DNA of 12,821 bases from contig JADHZB010000849.1 in NCBI GenBank assembly GCA_015657535.1, positions 5,001 to 17,821 on the forward strand, in the 5' to 3' direction. Numbering within the stretch: position 1 is the stretch's first letter; every line of letters starts with the position of its first letter. Below, one piece after another: positions 7,741 through 12,821 of the stretch. The translations under genes and the position numbers were made by a program. The stretch is from Nephromyces sp. MM_2019 (Eukaryota; Apicomplexa; Aconoidasida; Nephromycida). The notes below the pieces were generated by a model. That model saw nothing but the letters and a program-made list of their open reading frames with translations. It did not search any database and had not been told where the DNA came from.

Positions 7741-9497
7741 GTATATACACTTTTGTAATCTGGATTGTGTGGATACTAGTCACACATGCATAATTTGCAC
7801 AGCAATTGTATGAATTGCATCAAAACCAACAAAATGTATATAAACAATACTCACAATTTACACACATGAATATTAGATCATGCAACTTTGAACATGTAAC
7901 ATTATATTTATGGTTTCTAATACACTACCTACACACATAAATATATAAGATACACACACAATAGGCTACTTATACACATATACACAAGTGTATACACACA
8001 CACAAGCAAGTAAGATGTGTTTATTTATATTTATTTTGTGCTTATATAGAGTATATTGTTTACAATTTTAATTTATAGTAATTTTTCCAATTTATTATTT
8101 ATGTTTATTTTCGTTTGATTATAAATATTTTTAATTGCAATATATAATGTGTAACTTTATATGCACACACTCAAACAATTAGGCTCATATATATATATAT
8201 TTATGTATTTTCACACATACATTAGTAGATTTATACATGCACATAATTACATACACACATACTCGATCAAACTTATATATATATATATATATATATATAC
8301 ATAAACAAATACATGTACACTTAGACATATACGTATACAATGTATATATATTTATACACACACATAACTAGACCAACATAAGCACATATATAAGATGATT
8401 AACATATACAAATACATGTTGAAATATTAACATGTATAAATACATNATATATATATATATATATATATATACATATTCATATTATACTATTGTTGACTTG
8501 TACGCACAAAAAATTATATACAAACACTCATAAACTTGTATTTATGAACTAGACTAGAATTCAATTAATTTGTGATATATAATATAATTATCTACACATA
8601 CACACATAGAATCTACACATGTACTGGAATAAATTAATTCATACATACACATATGAATATACACAAAAACACACATAAATATACACACATGTAATACAAA
8701 CGCTCATAAAAATATACACACACACATATAAATATATATACGCGCATGTAAGTACACTACGCACAAGGATGTAACACCAACAAATACACACACAAATATA
8801 GTCAACACACACACACACACAGGCACACATATATATATATGTAACATATACACTTATCTATTTATATATATATAAGCATATTTATTTTCCCGTTCCACAC
8901 ATCAAAATAAATGAACACGCACAAGATCATTTATTTATACATCATACACACATAACAAATAAAAAATACATACGCACATCTACACACACATACACAATAT
9001 AATTAAACTTGCACACAACAGACTCATACATACAAATACATACACATAGACACATATACACCCACAAAAAAGGTTAATTCATAAACTCCTCCTTTGATAA
9101 TTAAAATTGAGTGTTTTATATAATAAATAGAGTTCTTATTTACACCCACATTTGTTTTATATTAAACATATTTTCTCTCTCTAGATATATCAAAATTTAC
9201 ACATTTAATTTATACACACAATTTTAACACTTTTTGTTTTTGGGTTATTTCCATATTTTCCTTCACATCTCATACACATTGAACACATACACACACACAC
9301 ATACACACACACACATACACACACACACATACACACACACACATGTAAATACACATACACACACAAGCACTCATAATTAATTAACACTGACTAATATACT
9401 TAGGTTTACATAGACTTACACAAACACATTTATTTATTTTTACATATATACACATATTTATATATATATATACACATTAGAAATATTATTACAAACT
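7741..9497. other. CA-rich gene-free region upstream of the YCII gene
   Basis: The plus strand here is dominated by ACACAC, ATACAC and AT words, the opposite polarity to the region left of 6890. AT runs lie at about 8276-8299 and 8447-8471, and one base at 8446 is an N, beside the second run, as is common in draft assemblies. Minus-strand open frames at 8639-8830 and 9205-9387 translate as Val-Cys repeats. The right end may hold the promoter or an untranslated first exon of the YCII gene (a TCTCTCTAG word lies near 9176-9184), but no definite element is visible. Confidence 0.6.
9287..9342 (+). repeat. Four exact copies of a 14-bp CA minisatellite
   Basis: The unit ATACACACACACAC repeats four times without change about 150 bases upstream of the YCII start codon. 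Confidence 0.9.
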
Positions 9498-10886
9498 ATG
9501 TTTATGTCACCCACTTCTTCAATGGCAGCCAATTTGCCTCGTACCTTGAAATTACTAACGTGTGTGCAAATTTAATTATATATATGTGTGTGTGTAAATG
9601 GAAATTGTGTGTATATATACAAATTGAAATTATGTACGTATGCGTAAATTTAATACTGTGTGTGTGTGTGCAAATTTAATTATGTTTATGTGTGTAAATA
9701 GAAATTTTATATGTTTAGATACAAATTCTGTGTGTATATATTAATGGAAAATGTGTGTGTATGTGAATGAAATTGTTTATGAATGTATAATTAAAACTGT
9801 AATGACCTATGATCTATGTGTAATTAAGAGATATCAATAAACTCCATATATCATTTTTTGAATAAATATATATATTTTTACACACTTATATATTGGATAA
9901 TATATATTACACATACACCTTTTTAATTATTTTATCTTATTTCATATTATATATTTAAAACTAAAATATATATTTTTTTAAAATTATACTAGCTCTTTAT
10001 ACATTAAAACAATTAAAATAACCTTATATACACACACACATAAATATATAATATATAAATATTTACACACACACATATATATATTTCAGATACAAATATG
10101 TAGATGGAATGTTAGAAAAACGTACACCTCACCGTTCTGCACACCTTTCTTATCTTAAACAGTGTGCATTTGAAGGTTTGTTTTAGTATGTATTTAACTA
10201 GCTTAAATTGTAATATATATATATATATATATTTATTTATATATATATATATATGTGTGTGTGTAAAATTAAGGATTACTCTATCTTTTTTTCTCTATTA
10301 TTCTCTTAACTGTGCGTGTGTAAATATATTACATATATATATATACATTTACAAACACACATGTATACAAACATCTACAAGCACACCCACACACATGTAT
10401 ATAAACCACACACACACACACTGACACACACACACACACACTGACACACACACACACACACTGACACACACACACACACACTGACACACACACACACACA
10501 CTGACACACACACACACACATTGACACACACACACACACACTGACACACACACACACACACACAAACATACACACACACACACAAACATACACACACACA
10601 CACAAACATACACACACACACACACAAACATACACACACACGCACATACATACACACACACACACGCACTCATATTTTAGGAAATATATTAATGGGGGGA
10701 GCCAATCCAAAGGGTACAGATGCCCTATTTATATTTGAAAATTTTACAACTGAACAAATTGAACAATTTGTAGCCAATGACCCATATTACACAAACAAAT
10801 TAATTACAGAGTATCAAATAAATGATTATATGGCTGTTGTAGGCTCAATATTCAACCCATGGAATAAAGCTACTGAAGATTTATAA
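9498..10886 (+). CDS. YCII-related (YciI-like) small protein, three exons
   Basis: Spliced model join(9498..9559, 10090..10175, 10681..10886), 354 bases, 117 residues plus TAA. All junctions are GT-AG, with a Thr codon split 2+1 and a Gly codon split 1+2. The spliced product has the order of a YCII-related alpha/beta-barrel domain: first strand LKLLTYKYVDG (17-27), EKRTPHRSAHLSYL (30-43) with the family-type R..HL (R36, H39), a turn and strand GNILMGGANP (50-59), strand ALFIFENF (64-71), helix TEQIEQFVANDPYY (73-86) with the characteristic D83-P84, and strand YMAVVG (99-104). Family members are usually about 95-100 residues; the excess is a short Ser/Ala N-terminus and a 13-residue tail. YCII proteins are small, often dimeric, and mostly of unknown reaction; a dehydrochlorinase relative is known, but no activity can be assigned here. 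I chose the first ATG (9498). Met3 or Met9 are alternatives, and an acceptor-like AG at 9479-9480 leaves room for an upstream exon. Confidence 0.88.
9560..10089 (+). other. Intron 1 of the YCII gene (530 bases)
   Basis: Donor GTGTGTGC follows codon bases AC; acceptor TATTTCAG precedes A, completing a Thr codon. The first 220 bases are TG-rich with a recurring GTGTGTAAAT-like word; the last 200 are CA/AT-rich. It contains many stops in the exon frame. Its two ends are therefore broadly complementary in the transcript. Confidence 0.85.
10176..10680 (+). other. Intron 2 of the YCII gene (505 bases)
   Basis: Donor GTTTGT follows codon base G; acceptor CATATTTTAG precedes GA, completing a Gly codon. 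Joining the exons gives CAFEGNILMGGA, continuous with the YCII fold, which supports these exact sites. The intron holds an AT run at about 10212-10252, a short TG run at 10254-10264, and a CA minisatellite that fills its 3' half almost to the acceptor. Confidence 0.87.
10401..10670 (+). repeat. 20-bp CA minisatellite in intron 2, two unit types
   Basis: Seven consecutive 20-bp units begin CTGAC at 10421, 10441, 10461, 10481, 10501, 10521 (variant TTGAC) and 10541, each followed by alternating AC. From 10561 the unit changes to a 20-bp form containing CAAACATA, three copies, then a longer and more degenerate one. The array ends about ten bases before the splice acceptor. The minus-strand open frames across it are Val-Cys translations. 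Confidence 0.92.
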
Positions 10887-10941
10887 TTTATTATAATCAT
10901 AATTTTTTACACACACATACATACACACACAATTGTATACA

Positions 10942-11102
10942 ATTACATATATATATGTAATACATATGTTTTTTTTAATGTATATACTCTTAACAATATA
11001 TATATATATATATTGTTTTGTTTTTTAAAAAAATGTATTTACTCAATATAAACACACATTTATATATATATATAAATGTTGTGGTTTTTTTATGTATATA
11101 CC
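10942..11102 (+). repeat. Three degenerate palindrome/T-run/TGTATATAC units
   Basis: Each of three consecutive units has a perfect AT-rich palindrome, then a run of six to eight T, then TGTATATAC or TGTATTTAC (10979, 11034 and 11093). Spacing between the last elements is 55 and 59 bases. The order is kept although sequence between elements differs. TGTATATA fits the Pumilio/PUF recognition form TGTANATA, though such words occur by chance in AT-rich DNA. As part of the YCII 3' UTR the units could act in 3'-end formation or mRNA control; this is inference. Confidence 0.5.
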
Positions 11103-11208
11103 TTACACACATATAGCTATAAGATTGTAACTCAATAACTGATTGTTGTAAATTTTAAAAAATACTATTAATAGTAATATATATCTTAATTAATATATAC
11201 TTTATAAT

Positions 11209-11246
11209 CACACACACACACATTATATATATATTTGTGTGTGTGT
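11209..11246. terminator. CA/TG hairpin at the convergence point
   Basis: An (AC)n arm ending at 11222 and a (TG)n arm at 11236-11246 are perfectly complementary over eleven bases across a 13-base AT-rich loop. It is the precise place where plus-strand repeat polarity changes from CA to TG between the two convergent genes. It would fold alike in transcripts of either strand. A role in termination is a guess. Confidence 0.4.
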
Positions 11247-11260
11247 ATGTGTGTGTTTAT

Positions 11261-11455
11261 GTGTTTTAGGTTTATGTGAAAATTATATAAAACAAAATAA
11301 AAAATCATAAACAATCGTACAAATAAAATATAAATAATAATTGATAAAAAATGATTTTATTTTTGTATAAAAAATACTATCTGTGTGTATATACATTTAC
11401 AATGTGTTTATGTATTAATGTGTGTGTGAATTAGTATGTTTTTGTACATTAGTGC
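11261..11455. other. AT-rich spacer downstream of the right-hand gene
   Basis: A-rich and T-rich sequence without long dinucleotide runs. AAAATCAT (11301-11308) and ATGATTTT (11351-11358) form a loose inverted repeat. It lies 3' of the minus-strand gene and probably includes its 3' end signals, but none can be named. Confidence 0.45.
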
Positions 11456-11790
11456 TATGTGTGTGTGTGTGTAAATGTATGTGTGTGTGTAAATGTATGT
11501 GTGTGTGTGAATGTGTGTGTGTGTGTAAATGTATGTGTGTGTGTGAATGTGTGTGTGTGTGTAAATGTATGTGTGTGTGTGAATGTGTGTGTGTGTGTAA
11601 ATGTGTGTGTGTGTGTGAATGTGTGTGTGTGTGTAAATGTATGTGTGTGTGTGAATGTGTGTGTGTGTGTAAATGTATGTGTGTGTGTGAATGTACGTGT
11701 GTGTGTAAATGTATGTGTGTGTGTGAATGTGTGTGTGTGTGTGAATGTGTGTGTGTGTGTGAATGTGTGTGAATGTGTGTTATGTATAAT
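11456..11790 (+). repeat. 18-bp TG minisatellite with alternating 36-bp higher-order pattern
   Basis: About eighteen units of 18 bp, each a TG run punctuated by TAAATG or GAATG. For much of the array a TAAATGTA-type unit alternates with a GAATGTG-type unit, giving a 36-bp composite period. Because 18 is a multiple of three, every frame stays open and gives long Val-Cys-Asn (plus) or Thr-His-Ser/Leu (minus) shadows. It ends about ten bases before the stop codon region of the right-hand gene, so it would lie in that gene's 3' UTR or flank. Confidence 0.92.
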
Positions 11791-11802
11791 GTCTTTATGA
11801 AG

Positions 11803-12821
11803 TTAACTCCCTTTGTGTGTGTATGATGAATTTGAGTCAATAGATGTCCAATCAATCTCAGATATCAAATTTAAATCAAATTTATTAGGGCTTAATTTGG
11901 GTTGTATGTGTGTGTGAGTTGGTTCATATAATGAACGAAAACGTTTAGTGTTTTCATCAGTATGTGTGTAGTTACACGTATAATTCTTACAGTGTGTGTG
12001 TGTATTAAATTTATCTTCAGAACTTGTTCTTTGTTTTATATTTAAAAGTTTTGGTAATATCTGTGGTGTTGTTTGGTCGTGTGTGTGTGTATGATCATAG
12101 GATATATCCTTGTTTTGTGTGTGTGTGTGTATGCGAGTAAAGTTTGTATCTTTATTTTGTGTGTGTGTGTGTAATAAGTCAAGAGGTATATCATCTATAA
12201 GATGGGTGTCACCATTATGAAAAAATTCAGATTTATTTGATTTATTAAATAGTGTGTGTGTGTGTGTAGATGATGTCTGATTATGAGTTTTAGTGTGTAT
12301 TGTTGAGTGTGTGTGCATAGTATTCAAATTAGAAATAGATGTATTATTATTAGATAAGTTAATTGATTGAAAGAGTGTATGTGTGTCATGTGTACCTAAT
12401 GGTTTTATTAGAGGTGAATTTGATTTAAAATTTGTGTGTGTATTTTGAAATTTATTATCTTTAATATGTTTATAGTTATCTACACATATATCCCCCAATA
12501 TATCATCACACACACCCTCTAATAAATCATCATTGAATTTGCTTACACACACACCCTCATTATTTAAATGTGTGTTATAATTTGTTTGAGGTGATTTTTC
12601 AGATTTGATAGGGTTAAATAACTCAGATGAACAATAGGGTTTGTGTGTAAGGTTTAGTGTATTAAATGTATTAGTTGAGTTGTTTGATAGCCTTCGCTTA
12701 TGTGTGTAGATATGAGATAAATTTATGTGTGTGTGTAGGTTATTATGTGTGTCATTTTGGGGTGAATTAAAGTGTGTGTGTAGGTTATTATGTGTGTCAT
12801 TTTGGGGTGAATTAAAGTGTG
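11803..12821 (-). CDS. Unrecognised Thr/His/Asn-rich protein, C-terminal 338 residues (start outside window)
   Basis: A minus-strand frame runs without a stop from the right edge of the window to TAA at 11803-11805. No start is visible: the apparent start near 12552 is an internal GTG and the frame stays open beyond it, so the 5' part lies outside. The product is hydrophilic with no membrane segment or recognisable domain. Thr-His runs encoded by sense-strand (AC)n alternate with ordinary sequence: YCSSELFNPIKSEKSPQ, a SKFNDDLLEGVCDDILGD acidic stretch, DDIPLDLL, KRFRSLYEP and a C-terminal FDLNLISEIDWTSIDSN. HTHTQNKD occurs twice close together, and a 15-residue repeat lies at the window edge. 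These non-repeat islands and the uninterrupted kilobase-long frame support a real gene; function is unknown. It has the same repeat polarity as the transporter gene and converges on the YCII gene. A small intron cannot be excluded. Confidence 0.65.
   Translation of the reverse strand, partial: HFNSPQNDTHNNLHTHFNSPQNDTHNNLHTHINLSHIYTHKRRLSNNSTNTFNTLNLTHKPYCSSELFNPIKSEKSPQTNYNTHLNNEGVCVSKFNDDLLEGVCDDILGDICVDNYKHIKDNKFQNTHTNFKSNSPLIKPLGTHDTHTLFQSINLSNNNTSISNLNTMHTHSTIHTKTHNQTSSTHTHTLFNKSNKSEFFHNGDTHLIDDIPLDLLHTHTQNKDTNFTRIHTHTQNKDISYDHTHTHDQTTPQILPKLLNIKQRTSSEDKFNTHTHCKNYTCNYTHTDENTKRFRSLYEPTHTHIQPKLSPNKFDLNLISEIDWTSIDSNSSYTHKGS
12736..12821 (-). repeat. 45-bp in-frame tandem repeat in the right-hand gene
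   Basis: Nearly two exact 45-bp copies (TAGGTTATT at 12736 and again at 12781 on the plus strand), cut by the window edge. Each encodes 15 residues containing FNSPQNDTHNNLHTH. The array may continue beyond the window. Exact identity implies recent duplication or ongoing homogenisation. Confidence 0.88.

Larger units (their letters stand above)
10887..11260. other. Convergent intergenic region rich in AT palindromes
   Basis: Directly after the YCII stop codon there is a short CA-rich stretch (10905-10931), then perfect palindromes at 10942-10961 (20 bp), 10992-11017 (26 bp), 11056-11079 (24 bp) and 11163-11176 (14 bp). T-runs follow the first three. This is the expected site of the YCII 3' UTR and polyadenylation, opposed by transcripts of the minus-strand gene at the right. 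No coding content is visible. Confidence 0.6.

Noticed and set aside
8446..8446. Ambiguous base N as a biological feature
   Set aside because: It adjoins an AT run and is best read as an unresolved base in a draft assembly.
10401..10670. CRISPR-like regular array
   Set aside because: Units are contiguous 20-bp simple-sequence copies with no unique spacers, and the setting is an intron of a eukaryotic gene.
10329..10710. Overlapping minus-strand Cys-rich open frames resembling a cysteine-rich peptide
   Set aside because: They are the antisense reading of the CA minisatellite inside intron 2; three frames are open at once, which shows repeat and not coding constraint.
10692..10886. Unspliced 64-residue protein starting at the ATG in 10692
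   Set aside because: This ATG is an internal Met of the YCII domain; the first half of the domain is found in two upstream exons with matching GT-AG sites and phases.
12550..12552. Start codon of the right-hand gene
   Set aside because: The codon is GTG and the frame is open for a further 89 codons to the window edge, so the start lies outside.

Overview
This window looks like draft nuclear DNA of an AT-rich, intron-containing unicellular eukaryote. The evidence is a three-exon gene whose GT-AG junctions restore a known protein fold, two further long coding regions on the other strand, TAA stops, TGG used for Trp, and (AC)n/(AT)n simple repeats almost everywhere. An apicomplexan or similar protist is a reasonable guess, but nothing here fixes the lineage. 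There are no bacterial-type operons, CRISPR arrays or transposase genes.

Layout. Positions 1-2349 are gene-free: a less repetitive, CpG-containing island (about 190-1060), a CA-rich stretch, then a TG-rich stretch. Positions 2350-4611 (minus) encode a ten-segment drug/metabolite-transporter (DMT/EamA, SLC35F-like) protein with a His/Thr/Asn-rich central loop and a hydrophilic C-terminal tail of about 330 residues. Positions 4612-9497 are gene-free: AT and TG microsatellites, a perfect 72-bp duplication, a pure TG run of 49 bases, a second less repetitive island (about 6890-7740) and then CA-rich DNA. Positions 9498-10886 (plus) hold a spliced gene, join(9498..9559, 10090..10175, 10681..10886), for a 117-residue YCII-related protein; this model was reconstructed from splice sites and continuity of the fold. 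Positions 10887-11802 are a convergent intergenic region with AT palindromes, T-runs, a CA/TG hairpin and an 18/36-bp minisatellite. From 11803 to the window end (minus) runs the C-terminal 338 residues of an unrecognised Thr/His/Asn-rich protein.

The main theme is how the simple repeats relate to the genes. In and upstream of the minus-strand genes the plus strand is TG-rich; upstream of the plus-strand gene it is CA-rich. AC is therefore on the sense strand, and inside exons it reads as Thr-His. The polarity flips at the repeat-poor island between the divergent genes, and flips back at a hairpin between the convergent genes. Both introns of the YCII gene contain TG near the 5' side and CA near the 3' side, so each could fold back on itself. 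The three genes show no evident shared pathway.
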